DNA of 64,000 bases from Lentzea xinjiangensis (GTDB lineage: Bacteria > Actinomycetota > Actinomycetes > Mycobacteriales > Pseudonocardiaceae). Position 1 is the first letter of the stretch, and every line of letters starts with the position of its first letter. The DNA is taken from NCBI RefSeq assembly GCF_900110955.1, contig NZ_FOFR01000004.1, positions 195,290 to 259,289 of the forward strand, read 5' to 3'. The notes beneath the pieces are model-generated. The model worked only from the letters and a program-made list of their open reading frames with translations. It ran no database searches and was not told the DNA's origin. The position numbers and the translations under genes were made by a program. Positions 1 to 8,483 of the stretch are shown here, piece after piece.

Positions 1-255
1 TACAAGCAGACGCACACGCCGGCGATCATGGCGGCGCACGTCGGCAGGTGGACGTTCCGGGACATCGGTGACGGCATCGAGGCCGGGATCGAGGCGACCT
101 CGCACCACACGGTCGTCATCCGGCCCGAGGTCGTGCCCGAGGTGCTGGGCGCCGACGGCACGGTCGAGCGCGCCCGCGAGCTCATCCGGCACGCGCTGGG
201 CACCAACAGCCTCACGACGCTGCGGCACGCGAAGGAATTCGCGGAGAACGGGTGA
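1..255 (+). CDS. C-terminal end of an unidentified protein (cut by window edge)
   Basis: The reading frame is open from base 1 and stops with TGA at 253-255, leaving about 84 residues. The end is typical coding sequence for this genome. It contains the stretch WTFRDIGDGIEAG and a closing helix, and could be the C-terminus of a medium-chain dehydrogenase or another oxidoreductase, but I do not recognise it. It is followed 10 nt later by a small ORF and then by aromatic polyketide genes in the same direction, so it probably belongs to that cluster. Confidence 0.6.
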   Translation, partial: YKQTHTPAIMAAHVGRWTFRDIGDGIEAGIEATSHHTVVIRPEVVPEVLGADGTVERARELIRHALGTNSLTTLRHAKEFAENG

Positions 256-265
256 GGTGACCGCG

Positions 266-451
266 ATGGGGCTGGGTGGCGCGGACCTGCTGACCGCCGC
301 GGCGCGCGCCGCAAGCCGCAACGGGCTCTTCGTGGTGTCCATGTACCTGGAGAAGGCCGCGGTCGAGCACCAGCGCGAGGGGTGTCCTTCGGAGGTCGCC
401 CCCTGCGCCTACGAGATCGAGGCCTCCCGGGTGCTCCTGTCGGGCTTTTAG
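266..451 (+). CDS. Small hypothetical protein in the polyketide operon
   Basis: This encodes 61 residues from ATG 266, with GAGG eight bases upstream. GTG 257 is the alternative start. The sequence is Ala-rich at the N-terminus (ADLLTAAARAA), with two cysteines spaced GCPSEVAPC. It has no phosphopantetheine-attachment DSL motif, so it is not the missing acyl carrier protein. It sits between an unidentified gene and the citramalate-synthase-like gene, all co-directional and closely packed. Function unknown. Confidence 0.5.
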   Translation: MGLGGADLLTAAARAASRNGLFVVSMYLEKAAVEHQREGCPSEVAPCAYEIEASRVLLSGF

Positions 452-475
452 CCCACGAGGCGCGTGGGGTTGCGG

Positions 476-1204
476 ATGAAGCTCTACGACATCTCGCTGC
501 GCCGCACCAGTCTGTCCACTTCGGACAGACTGGTGGCGGCGCGGCGTCTCGACGCGCTCGGTGTCGCGTTCGTCGACGGAGGAAGACCGGTCCGGCCGGC
601 CGGCCGCAGGACGTTCTTCGGCAGGGCGGCGGTCGAGCTCCGGTTGCGGACCGCGACCCTCGTCGCGTCCGGCGGTGCGGAGGACCTCACCGCGCTGATC
701 GCCGCGGAGACACCCGCGGTGGCAGTGGTTGTCCAAGGGCACGGCTTCTCGGTGGTCCGCGAGGCCGTGCGTCAACTCGTGCGCGCCGAACGACGAGTGA
801 TCGTCGAGGCGCGGGACTTCTTCGACGGCTGGCTGGCCGACCCCGAGCACGCGCTCGAGGTCGTGCTGACGGCCGCCGAGGCTGGAGCGGAAACCGTGTT
901 GCTGCACGACACGGCGGGCACGCTGTGGCCGGACCAGATCGGCGAGATCGTCGGGACGGTCGCGGAAACCGGGGTGCCCGTCGGCTTCGGATGTCACGAC
1001 GACGGCGGTTCGGCGGCGAAGAAGCTGTTCGCGGCCGGCGCGGGGGCGGGGCTCGTACAGGGGTCCTACGCCGTCGTTCGAGGTGGCCTCGATCGGGCCG
1101 TTTCACCATCGGTTCATTCGGCAGAAACAGGTGTCGCTCCCGTGCCCTGTCCGAGATTGGAGCAGACCGTGTCCGCACAGAAGGCGATTGGAGGTGTCCG
1201 ATGA
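476..1204 (+). CDS. Degenerate citramalate/isopropylmalate-synthase-like protein (TIM-barrel fragment)
   Basis: 242 residues from ATG 476 (GTG 464 is possible). The fold is that of the DRE-TIM metallolyase family: it opens KLYDISLRR where CimA/LeuA proteins have LYDTTLRDG, and it has the VFVDGG-like second strand and the RRVIVEARDFFDGW segment matching CimA. It is about half the length of a real CimA and lacks the C-terminal regulatory domain. The metal site looks destroyed: the Asp of LRDG is Arg10, and in the HTHND motif the first His is Gly172 while only His174 remains. It is therefore probably non-catalytic or has a changed reaction. Its stop overlaps the KS-alpha ATG, so the two are translationally coupled. 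Confidence 0.7.
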   Translation: MKLYDISLRRTSLSTSDRLVAARRLDALGVAFVDGGRPVRPAGRRTFFGRAAVELRLRTATLVASGGAEDLTALIAAETPAVAVVVQGHGFSVVREAVRQLVRAERRVIVEARDFFDGWLADPEHALEVVLTAAEAGAETVLLHDTAGTLWPDQIGEIVGTVAETGVPVGFGCHDDGGSAAKKLFAAGAGAGLVQGSYAVVRGGLDRAVSPSVHSAETGVAPVPCPRLEQTVSAQKAIGGVR

Positions 1205-2469
1205 GTCGTCGCGCCGTCATCACCGGGGTGGGCGTGGTCGCACCTGGTGGCATCGGAACGAAGGCGTATTGGAAACTGCTGTCCGAAGGGCGTACGGCGA
1301 CTCGCAACATCACGCACTTCGACGCGTCTCCGTACCGCTCCCGCATGGCGGGGGAAGCAGATTTCGATCCAGTGCGCGAAGGCCTGACGCCGCAGGAGAT
1401 CCGCCGTCTCGACCGCGCCGCGCAGTTCGCGGTCGTCGCGGGTCGTGAGGCGATGTCCGACTCCGGCATCGAGTTCGACCAGCTCGACCCCGGCCGCATC
1501 GGTGTCTCGCTCGGCACCGCGGTCGGCTGCACGACCTCGCTGGAGCGCGAGTTCATCGTCGGCTCCGACCGCGGCAAGTACTGGGAGGTCGACCAGTCCT
1601 ACGCCGTCCCGCACCTCTACGACTACTTCACGCCGTCCTCGATGGCGACGGAGCTGGCGTGGACGGTGGGCGCCGAAGGACCGGTCTCCGTGGTCTCCAC
1701 GGGCTGCACCTCCGGTCTCGACTCGGTCGGGTACGCGGCCGAGCTGATCATGGAGGGCTCCGCGGACGTCGTCGTCACCGGCGGCACCGAGGCCCCGCTC
1801 TCCCCGATCACCGTGGTGTGCTTCGACGTGATCCGCGCATCCAGCACCCGCAACGACGACCCCGCCACGGCGTGCCGGCCGTTCGACAAGACCCGCGACG
1901 GCCTGGTGCTGGGTGAGGGGTGCGCGATCATCGTGCTCGAGGAGCTGGAGCACGCCCGCGCCCGCGGTGCGCACATCTACGGCGAGATCGGCGGCTTCGC
2001 CTCGCGGTGCAACGCCTACCACATGACGGGCCTGCACCCCGAGGGCATCGAGATGTCCGACGCCATCAACATCGCGCTGAAGCAGGCGCGGGCGGACGCC
2101 ACGGACGTCGGTTACATCAACGCGCACGGGTCGGGCACCAAGCAGAACGACCTGCACGAGACCGCGGCGTTCAAGCGCAGCCTCGGTGCGCACGCGTACA
2201 AGACCCCGGTCTCCGGCTTCAAGTCGATGATCGGGCACTCGCTGGGCGCGATCGGGTCCCTGGAGATCGTCGGCTCGCTGCTGGCGTTCGAGCAGGACCT
2301 CATCCCGCCGACGGCGAACCTGCACGAGCCGGACCCCGAGTGCGACCTCGACTACACGCCGCTGGTCGCGCGCGAGAAGAAGGTCAACACGGTCCTGACC
2401 GTGGGCAGTGGCTTCGGTGGATTCCAGAGCGCCATGGTGCTCAAAAAGGTGGAAGGGGCAGGCCGGTGA
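1201..2469 (+). CDS. Type II polyketide beta-ketoacyl synthase, KS-alpha subunit
   Basis: 422 residues. This is the condensing subunit of an aromatic polyketide synthase, which extends an ACP-bound chain with malonyl units. The nucleophile Cys169 lies in STGCTSGLDSVG, the typical aromatic-PKS context. The two active-site histidines are in NAHGSGTKQND and GHSLGAIGS. The start is ATG 1201, with GGAGG six bases upstream and an ATGA overlap with the upstream gene. The stop overlaps the GTG of the chain length factor, as expected for the obligate KS/CLF heterodimer. The product class cannot be read from this window. Confidence 0.95.
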   Translation: MSRRAVITGVGVVAPGGIGTKAYWKLLSEGRTATRNITHFDASPYRSRMAGEADFDPVREGLTPQEIRRLDRAAQFAVVAGREAMSDSGIEFDQLDPGRIGVSLGTAVGCTTSLEREFIVGSDRGKYWEVDQSYAVPHLYDYFTPSSMATELAWTVGAEGPVSVVSTGCTSGLDSVGYAAELIMEGSADVVVTGGTEAPLSPITVVCFDVIRASSTRNDDPATACRPFDKTRDGLVLGEGCAIIVLEELEHARARGAHIYGEIGGFASRCNAYHMTGLHPEGIEMSDAINIALKQARADATDVGYINAHGSGTKQNDLHETAAFKRSLGAHAYKTPVSGFKSMIGHSLGAIGSLEIVGSLLAFEQDLIPPTANLHEPDPECDLDYTPLVAREKKVNTVLTVGSGFGGFQSAMVLKKVEGAGR

Positions 2470-3680
2470 CTCGGGCGGTGGTGACGGGAATCGGCATCGC
2501 GTCGCCGAACGGGCTGGGGCCGACCGCGTACTGGCGGGCGACCCTGCACGGGGAGGCGGCGATCAGGCCGATCACCCGGTTCGACAGCGCCAACTACTGG
2601 GCGAAGATCGCCGGTGAGGTGCCGGGCTTCGAGGCAGGCCGGCACCTGCAGGGCCGGCTCCTGCCGCAGACGGACCACATGACGCGGTTGACGCTGGTGG
2701 GCACGGACTGGGCGTTGCGCGGCGCGGGTGTGCAGCCCAACGACATCCCGGACACCGACATCGCGGTGATCACCGCGGCGACGGCGGGCGGGTACGAGTT
2801 CGGCCAGCGCGAGCTGCAGAAGCTGTGGCACCAGGGCCCGGAGTACGTCTCGGCGTACCAGTCGTTCGCGTGGTTCTACGCGGTCAACACGGGCCAGATC
2901 TCCATCCGCCACGGCACCCGCGGTCCCGGCGCGGTGGTGGTGTCCGAGCAGGCCGGTGGCATCGACTCCATCGGGCACGCACGGCGCCAGCTGCGCAAGG
3001 GCGTCCAGCTCGCCCTCACCGGCGGCATGGACTCCTCGCTGTGCCCGTGGGCGTGGGTCGCCCACCAGGCCTCGGGTTGCCTGTCCCGCAACAACAACCC
3101 GAAGCGCGCCTACCTGCCGTTCGACCGCGACGCCTCCGGGTACGTCGCCGGTGAGGGCGGCGCGATCATGGTGGTCGAGACGCCGGAGTCGGCGGCCGGG
3201 CGTCCCGGCACCAGGATCTACGGCGAGATCGTCGGCTACGCCTCGACGTTCGACTCGAAGATGCCGTCGCGGGAGCCGGGGCTGAAGAGGGCGGCGGAGC
3301 TCGCGCTGCGCGACGCCGGCATGGACGCCTCGGAGATCGACGTGGTGTTCGCCGACGCGGCGGGCATCCCCGAGCTCGACAAGGCGGAGGCCGAGGCGAT
3401 CAAGGGCATCTTCGGGCCGTTCGGCGTGCCGGTGACGGCGCCGAAGACCATGACGGGCCGCCTGTTCGCGGGCGGCGGCTCCCTCGACGTGGCGTCGGCG
3501 ATCCTCTCCATCTACTGGAGCGCGATCCCGCCGACCATCAACGTCGAGAACCCCGTGCCGGAGTACGAGATCGACCTCGTGATGAACGAGGCGCGGCACG
3601 GCAAGGTGAAGGCCGCCCTGGTGCTCGGGCGCGGCAAGGGCGGCTTCAACTCCGCCATGGTGGTTCGCGAGTACAGGTGA
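2466..3680 (+). CDS. Type II polyketide chain length factor (KS-beta)
   Basis: 404 residues. This is the partner of KS-alpha and sets the number of chain extensions. It is a KS fold in which the active cysteine is replaced by Gln162, in VSEQAGGIDS, the signature of CLF proteins. The segment SGCLSRNNNPKRAYLPFD and the C-terminal GRGKGGFNSAMV are also typical of CLFs. GTG 2466 overlaps the KS-alpha stop. A strong hairpin follows within 10 bases of the stop. Confidence 0.95.
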   Translation: MTRAVVTGIGIASPNGLGPTAYWRATLHGEAAIRPITRFDSANYWAKIAGEVPGFEAGRHLQGRLLPQTDHMTRLTLVGTDWALRGAGVQPNDIPDTDIAVITAATAGGYEFGQRELQKLWHQGPEYVSAYQSFAWFYAVNTGQISIRHGTRGPGAVVVSEQAGGIDSIGHARRQLRKGVQLALTGGMDSSLCPWAWVAHQASGCLSRNNNPKRAYLPFDRDASGYVAGEGGAIMVVETPESAAGRPGTRIYGEIVGYASTFDSKMPSREPGLKRAAELALRDAGMDASEIDVVFADAAGIPELDKAEAEAIKGIFGPFGVPVTAPKTMTGRLFAGGGSLDVASAILSIYWSAIPPTINVENPVPEYEIDLVMNEARHGKVKAALVLGRGKGGFNSAMVVREYR

Positions 3681-3688
3681 TGTCAGGC

Positions 3689-3727
3689 CTCGAGGGCCGC
3701 GAAGGTGTCTCCTTCGCGGCCCTCGAG
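3689..3727 (+). terminator. 17-bp perfect hairpin between CLF and acyltransferase
   Basis: A perfect 17-bp inverted repeat (3689-3705 with 3711-3727) encloses the 5-nt loop TGTCT. It lies between the CLF stop (3680) and the GTG start of the acyltransferase (3746). There is no T-tract, which is normal for actinomycete terminators. It could attenuate transcription or stabilise the KS/CLF message 3' end. It also argues against the longer acyltransferase start, which would have to be translated through the stem. Confidence 0.65.
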
Positions 3728-3745
3728 CCGTCTCTGGAGGAACTT

Positions 3746-4663
3746 GTGGATGTAGCGCTGATGTTTCCGGGGCAGGGGTCGCAGTACCCGCGGATGGCGG
3801 CGTCGCTGTACGGCACGGACGCCGTGTTCACCTCGGTGGTCGACGAGGTGTTCGAGCTGTTCGGCGAAGTGGGTTCCGCCGCCTGCGAGGACTGGCTCTC
3901 GGGCGCCGACGTCGACCACGTCTCGCGCGCGCAGCCGCTGCTCTTCGCGGTCGACTACGCGCTGGGACGCACCGTCCTGTCGTGGGGCGTCGAGCCCGTC
4001 GCGCTGATCGGGCACTCCGCGGGCGAGGTGGTCGCGGCGACGCTGGCCGGGGTCTTCTCCCTGGAGGAGGCCGTCTCGCTGGTGCGGGACCGGGTGCTGT
4101 CGGCCGTGCCGATCCCGTCCGGCGGCATGCTGGCCGTGGCGGCGGCCGAGGCCGACCTGGTGCCGTACCTGGAGGGCGACGTCGCGATCGCCGCCGTGAA
4201 CTCGGCCCGGCAGACGATGCTCGCCGGGCCCGACGAGCCGCTGGCCCGCGTGCGGGCGCGGCTGGAGGCGGACGAGTACGTCGTGGTGACCGTGCCGGCC
4301 TCCACGCCGTTCCACAGCCCGGCCATGCAGCCCGCCGTGGACGAGGCGCTGGCGTCGTGGAGCGCTGCGCCGGTCGCACCGTCGATGCCGGTGTACTCGG
4401 GCTACACCGGCAAGCTGATGACCGCCGAGGACGCGCTGTCGCCCCGGTTCTGGACCCGTCAGCTGACCGATGCCGTCTACTTCGGACCGGCGCTGAACGA
4501 GCTGGTGGCGATGTACGACGTCCTGCTGGTGGAAGCGGGACCCGGCCAGACGCTCACGTCGTTCGCGCGTCGCACCAAGGCCGTGCGGTCGGGTGCCTCG
4601 CAGGTGCTGCCGTTGCTGGACGCCGCGGACTCCGTCGAGACGGCTCGCGCCCGGCTGGCGTGA
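3746..4663 (+). CDS. Malonyl-CoA:ACP acyltransferase (FabD-like)
   Basis: 305 residues. It loads malonyl (or another acyl) groups from CoA to the ACP of the polyketide synthase. Motifs: FPGQGSQYPRM at the N-terminus, the nucleophile Ser in GHSAGE, and the catalytic His in STPFHSPAM. GTG 3746 is chosen because GGAGG lies five bases upstream and the family start (VALMFPGQG) follows directly. An in-frame upstream start would run through the 3689-3727 hairpin. A dedicated acyltransferase is optional in type II clusters and is often linked to unusual starter units. Confidence 0.9.
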   Translation: MDVALMFPGQGSQYPRMAASLYGTDAVFTSVVDEVFELFGEVGSAACEDWLSGADVDHVSRAQPLLFAVDYALGRTVLSWGVEPVALIGHSAGEVVAATLAGVFSLEEAVSLVRDRVLSAVPIPSGGMLAVAAAEADLVPYLEGDVAIAAVNSARQTMLAGPDEPLARVRARLEADEYVVVTVPASTPFHSPAMQPAVDEALASWSAAPVAPSMPVYSGYTGKLMTAEDALSPRFWTRQLTDAVYFGPALNELVAMYDVLLVEAGPGQTLTSFARRTKAVRSGASQVLPLLDAADSVETARARLA

Positions 4664-4671
4664 CACCGGTA

Positions 4672-4705
4672 AAAGGGCCGCCCTCCGGTCGGAGGGCGGC
4701 CCTTT
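4672..4705. terminator. Bidirectional hairpin terminator after the acyltransferase
   Basis: A perfect 15-bp stem (4672-4686 with 4691-4705) and loop GGTC, with AAA on one side and TTT on the other. It can work for both the plus-strand polyketide genes and the minus-strand cyclase unit that converge here. Confidence 0.85.
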
Positions 4706-4714
4706 GGCGGGCAT

Positions 4715-4777
4715 TCAGTCGATGCCGCGGACGATGTGGTCCTCGTTCTCGGGTGGCCATGTTTCGCTGGTTTCCAT
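4715..4777 (-). CDS. Possible 20-residue acidic peptide
   Basis: A minus-strand ORF of 20 codons: METSETWPPENEDHIVRGID. AAAGG lies just upstream of its ATG, only one base away, which is closer than ideal. It sits downstream of the cyclase stop (4820) and just before the shared terminator, so it would be the last cistron of that transcript. It is acidic (six Asp/Glu) with a single Trp-Pro-Pro. It is too short to prove from one genome. It could be a peptide precursor or a small regulator, or it could be chance. Confidence 0.3.
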   Translation of the reverse strand: METSETWPPENEDHIVRGID

Positions 4778-4819
4778 ACCTTTCACGGTAGGTACGGTGA
4801 TTCAGCTCTCACTTGAGCA

Positions 4820-5596
4820 CTAGTCGTCGAGCAGGGCGACGGCCCTGGTCCAGCCCGCGCCGGCGCCCTTGATCTTGACCGGGAAGGCGACGACGGTGAA
4901 ACCGAAGTCCGGCAGCGCGTCCAGGTTCGCGAGCCGTTCGATCTGGCAGTACTCGCGGTCGCGGCCGGCGAAGTGCGCGGGCCAGAGCACGCTCTCGTCC
5001 CCGCTCGCCAGGTACCGCTTGACGATGTCGGGGAACGGCGCGTCGAGGCTGAACGCGTCGGTGGCGATCACCTTGACCCCGAGGTCCAGCAACAGGTTCG
5101 TGGCGGGGCCGTCGAGTCCGGTGTAGTCGGTGAAGTACGTCTGGGTGCCCGCGTGCTCGGCCGCACCGGTGTCGAGGACGACGATGTCCATCGGCTTCGG
5201 CGTGTAGCCGATGCGGGCGAACTCCTTCTCCAGCACCTCGGGGCCGATGGCGCCGGTGCCGTGGCCGCGGACGTCGAGCTTCACGCCGGGGTTGTGGAAC
5301 CACTCCAGCGGCATCTCGTCGATGTGGCGCGGGATCCCGTTGCCATAGGTGGTTTTGGAGCCGTAGTGCGACGGCGCGTCGACGTGCGTGCCGGTGTGGG
5401 AGGTCAGGCTGATCCGGTCCAGCGTCAGGAACTCGGAGTCCCGCAGCACGGACACGTCGAAGTCGATGCCGAGCCGCGCCTTGAGCTGCTCGGCCATGTG
5501 TTCGGCACCCTGGGCGGCCGTGAGCACCTCGTGCGTCACCGGGTCCGCTTCGTACGCGGTTGCGTCAATGGGGGAAGACAGATCGATGATGCGCAT
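4820..5596 (-). CDS. Cyclase-family (kynurenine-formamidase-like) metal-dependent protein
   Basis: 258 residues from ATG 5596 (MRIIDLSSPID). It is a member of the cyclase superfamily PF04199, with the metal-binding signature HTGTHVDAPSH near residues 67-77. Members hydrolyse amide or lactone bonds, and several sit in aromatic polyketide clusters where they assist cyclisation. It is transcribed divergently from the ABM monooxygenase, with about 95 bp between them holding both promoters. A tiny ORF and a terminator follow. A polyketide role is inferred from context; the exact substrate is unknown. Confidence 0.85.
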   Translation of the reverse strand: MRIIDLSSPIDATAYEADPVTHEVLTAAQGAEHMAEQLKARLGIDFDVSVLRDSEFLTLDRISLTSHTGTHVDAPSHYGSKTTYGNGIPRHIDEMPLEWFHNPGVKLDVRGHGTGAIGPEVLEKEFARIGYTPKPMDIVVLDTGAAEHAGTQTYFTDYTGLDGPATNLLLDLGVKVIATDAFSLDAPFPDIVKRYLASGDESVLWPAHFAGRDREYCQIERLANLDALPDFGFTVVAFPVKIKGAGAGWTRAVALLDD

Positions 5597-5691
5597 GGTG
5601 CTGAGCCTGGCGGGCGTTCCTTGAGCACGTCTCAAGACGCGGTGGGCATGGTTTTCCCAGCCTGACAACGTTTCTGCAGGGGAGTGCCAGC

Positions 5692-5997
5692 ATGATCACC
5701 TTCGTCAACCGCTTCACCCTCACCGGTGACCCCGAGGAGTTCGAGAAGGCCTTCGACTCGACGGCGGCGTTCCTGCGGGAGCAGCCCGGCCTGATCAAGT
5801 ACACGCTGTCGCGCCAGCTCGACGACCCGGCGTCCTACATCAACATCGCGCTGTGGGAGAGCGCCGACGCCCTGCGCGCGGCGCTGGGACACCCGGACTT
5901 CGGCAACCACGCCAAGGCGATGCGCGGACTGGCCGAGTCGCACGGCGCGATCTTCAGCCCGCGCCTGTCCTTCGACTCGCAGCCGTCCGAAGCCTGA
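5692..5997 (+). CDS. Antibiotic biosynthesis monooxygenase (ABM) domain protein
   Basis: 101 residues forming one dimeric alpha/beta ABM barrel, recognisable from the opening [20 protein letters not shown] and the central [13 protein letters not shown]. These cofactor-free enzymes oxidise phenols or anthrones to quinones in aromatic polyketide clusters, although others act in general metabolism. The start has AGGGGAG upstream. The stop overlaps the ATG of the next gene (TGATG), so the monooxygenase and racemase are coupled. Confidence 0.8.
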   Translation: MITFVNRFTLTGDPEEFEKAFDSTAAFLREQPGLIKYTLSRQLDDPASYINIALWESADALRAALGHPDFGNHAKAMRGLAESHGAIFSPRLSFDSQPSEA

Positions 5998-6992
5998 TGG
6001 CGGTTCTCGACGGGCTGAAGGTCGTCGAGTTCGGCGGCATCGGCCCCGGCCCGCACGCCGCGATGCTGCTCGCCGACCTCGGCGCGGAGGTCGTGCGCGT
6101 CGAGCGCCCGTCCGGCGGTCTGTCCGTGGTGCCGGACGCCTCCCGCGACTTCCTGTTGCGCGGCAGGCGTTCGGTGTCCGCGGACCTGAAGTCCGCCGAC
6201 GGCCGCGCCACGGTCCTGTCGCTGGTCGCGTCGGCCGACGTGGTGATCGAGGGCTTCCGGCCCGGTGTGCTGGAACGGCTCGGGCTCGGCCCGTCCGACT
6301 GCCTCGCGGTCAACCCCGGCCTGGTCTACGCCAGGATGACCGGCTGGGGCCAGGCCGGCCCGCTGGCGCAGCGAGCCGGCCACGACATCAACTACCTGTC
6401 GGTGACCGGCGTCCTGCACGCGATCGGCAAGCCGCCGCTCAACCTCGTCGGCGACTTCGGCGGGGGATCGCTGTACCTGGTGCTGGGCGTGCTGGCGGCG
6501 CTGTGGGAACGGCAGCGCACCGGCCGCGGTCAGGTCGTCGACGCGGCGATCGTCGACGGGGTGGCCTCGCTCGCGCAGATGATCTGGTCGATGAAGGCGC
6601 AGTCGGTGTGGGAGGACGCCCCGGACTCGAACCTGCTCGACGGCGGGTGCCCGTTCTACGGGCTGTACGAGTGCCTGGACGGCCGCTCGGTGGCCGTGGG
6701 GTCGCTGGAGCCGCAGTTCTACGCCTTGCTGGTGGCGGGACTGGGGCTGAACGCCGCCGACCTGCCCGACCAACTGGACCGCGCGTCCTGGCCGTTGCTG
6801 CGCAAGACGTTCGCCGAGGTGTTCCGGACGCGGACCCGCGACGAGTGGTCGGAGGTGTTCGCGTCGACCGATGCCTGCGTGACCCCGGTGCTCACGCTGG
6901 AGGAGGCGGCCTCGCACCCGCACCTCGTAGCACGCGGGGTGTTCACCTCCGACGGCGCCGCCGTCCCTGCGCCGCGCTTTTCCACGGACTAG
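5997..6992 (+). CDS. Alpha-methylacyl-CoA racemase / family III CoA-transferase
   Basis: 331 residues of the CaiB/BaiF fold. The pattern is that of the racemase branch: GHDINY carries the catalytic His and LVGDFGGG the catalytic Asp, and [12 protein letters not shown] is typical. It would epimerise 2-methyl-branched acyl-CoA esters. It is slightly shorter than the usual ~360 residues at the C-terminus. Start ATG 5997 overlaps the ABM stop. It could serve branched fatty acid breakdown rather than the polyketide pathway. Confidence 0.85.
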   Translation: MAVLDGLKVVEFGGIGPGPHAAMLLADLGAEVVRVERPSGGLSVVPDASRDFLLRGRRSVSADLKSADGRATVLSLVASADVVIEGFRPGVLERLGLGPSDCLAVNPGLVYARMTGWGQAGPLAQRAGHDINYLSVTGVLHAIGKPPLNLVGDFGGGSLYLVLGVLAALWERQRTGRGQVVDAAIVDGVASLAQMIWSMKAQSVWEDAPDSNLLDGGCPFYGLYECLDGRSVAVGSLEPQFYALLVAGLGLNAADLPDQLDRASWPLLRKTFAEVFRTRTRDEWSEVFASTDACVTPVLTLEEAASHPHLVARGVFTSDGAAVPAPRFSTD

Positions 6993-7003
6993 ATTTGCTC
7001 TTC

Positions 7004-7936
7004 GTGGAACTGCGCATCTTCACCGAGCCCCAGCAGGGGGCGAGCTACGACGACCTGCTCCGCGTGGCCAGGACGGCCGAGGACGCCGGCTACGGCGCCT
7101 TCTTCCGCTCCGACCACTTCCTGAGCATGGGGTCGGCCGACGGGTTGCCCGGCCCGACGGACCCGTGGATCACCTTCGCGGGTCTCGCCCGCGACACGAC
7201 GACGATCCGCCTGGGCACGCTGATGACCGCCGCGACGTTCCGCTACCCAGGACCGCTCGCCATCAGCGTCGCCCAGGTCGACCAGATGTCCGGTGGCCGC
7301 GTGGAGTTCGGCATCGGCGCCGGCTGGTACGAGGCAGAGCACACCGCCTACGGCATCCCGTTCCCGGCGCTCGGGGAGCGCTTCGAGCGCTACGAGGAGC
7401 AGCTCGCGATCATCACCGGGCTGTGGGAGACCCCGCTCGGCGGCACCTTCTCGTTCGAGGGCAAGCACTACTCGCTCACCGACTCGCCCGCCCTGCCCAA
7501 GCCCGCGCAGGACCGCGTCCCGGTGCTCATCGGCGGCACGGGCGCCAAGCGCACCCCGGCGCTCGCCGCTTCCTACGCCACCGAGTTCAACCTGCCGTTC
7601 GTCGGCATCGACCAGGCGGTCGAGCAGTTCGCCAGGGTCGACGCCGCGTGCGCGGAGATGGGCCGCGACCCCGGCGAGATCATCCGCTCGGTCGCCCTCG
7701 TCGCGTGCGTCGGCCGCACCGACGCGGACGTCGCCCGCCGGGCCGCCGCGATCGGCCGCGAGGTGGACGAGCTCCGGCAGAACGGTCTCGCCGGCTCCCC
7801 GGCCGAGGTCGTCGACCGCATCGGCCAGTGGCGGGACGCGACCGGTGTCCAGCGCGTCTACCTGCAGGTGCTGGACCTCTCCGACCTCGACCACATCACC
7901 GACGTCGCGATGGACGTCGCACCGCAGCTGGTCTGA
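7004..7936 (+). CDS. F420-dependent LLM-class oxidoreductase
   Basis: 310 residues of a luciferase-like TIM barrel. The opening ELRIFTEPQQGASYDDLL, the FFRSDHFL segment and GGRVEFGIGAGWYE are typical of actinobacterial F420-binding LLM proteins. GTG 7004 is chosen by alignment to that family start. No good ribosome site is visible, but the gene starts only 11 bases after the racemase stop and is probably read through. Substrate unknown. It ends 11 bases before the convergent Tat-exported protein. Confidence 0.85.
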   Translation: MELRIFTEPQQGASYDDLLRVARTAEDAGYGAFFRSDHFLSMGSADGLPGPTDPWITFAGLARDTTTIRLGTLMTAATFRYPGPLAISVAQVDQMSGGRVEFGIGAGWYEAEHTAYGIPFPALGERFERYEEQLAIITGLWETPLGGTFSFEGKHYSLTDSPALPKPAQDRVPVLIGGTGAKRTPALAASYATEFNLPFVGIDQAVEQFARVDAACAEMGRDPGEIIRSVALVACVGRTDADVARRAAAIGREVDELRQNGLAGSPAEVVDRIGQWRDATGVQRVYLQVLDLSDLDHITDVAMDVAPQLV

Positions 7937-7947
7937 CGCGGCGGACG

Positions 7948-8442
7948 TCAGGCGAGCGCCGCGCGGACCGCGGGGTGCATCGGCATCACGTGGTCCGCGA
8001 AGCGCCGCCGGAGCCCGAGGTACCGCAGTTGCAGCGCGGGGTCGTCGAGGTAGCGCTCCTCCAGCCCGCGCTGCCCGAGCACCAGCTCGAGGCCGAGCCC
8101 GAGCATCGACGGCGAGCCGAGCCCGAGGCGGGCGCGCACCACGTCGGCGGCCGCGTGGTCACCGAACTCCACCGCGGCCCTGCGCACGGACTCGACCGGC
8201 ACCATCCGGTACTGCTCGTCGGCGTGGACGCCGTCGGTGTGCGGGATGCCGAACGCGCCGAGGGCCACCTGGTGCGCCCCGCCGTCGAGGCCGAGGTAGT
8301 AGCGCTCCCACTCGCCGACCTGGATCTCACCGCTCCAGACGCCTCCGGGCGCGGCCACCGCCGCCGCACCCGCGGGCAGTCCTGCTGACGCGAGTGCCGC
8401 CACTCCGGCAGCCGTGAACAACTGGCGTCGGGACAACATCAC
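7948..8442 (-). CDS. Tat-exported hypothetical protein
   Basis: 164 residues. The N-terminus SRRQLFTAAGVAALASAG is a twin-arginine signal peptide with a cleavage site near AGAAA. The remainder is a compact soluble domain with no motif I know (short runs such as GEWERYYLGLDGG and EERYLDDPALQLRYLG). It lies between the secondary-metabolite genes and lipB, the place where lipA is found in related actinobacteria. Confidence 0.65.
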   Translation of the reverse strand: MMLSRRQLFTAAGVAALASAGLPAGAAAVAAPGGVWSGEIQVGEWERYYLGLDGGAHQVALGAFGIPHTDGVHADEQYRMVPVESVRRAAVEFGDHAAADVVRARLGLGSPSMLGLGLELVLGQRGLEERYLDDPALQLRYLGLRRRFADHVMPMHPAVRAALA

Positions 8443-8483
8443 GACGCACTCCCTCCGGAATCCCGCGGCTCCCCGCCGCGGGG

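Noticed and set aside
266..451. Acyl carrier protein for the polyketide synthase
   Set aside because: No Ser-containing DSL motif and no four-helix ACP pattern in the 61 residues.
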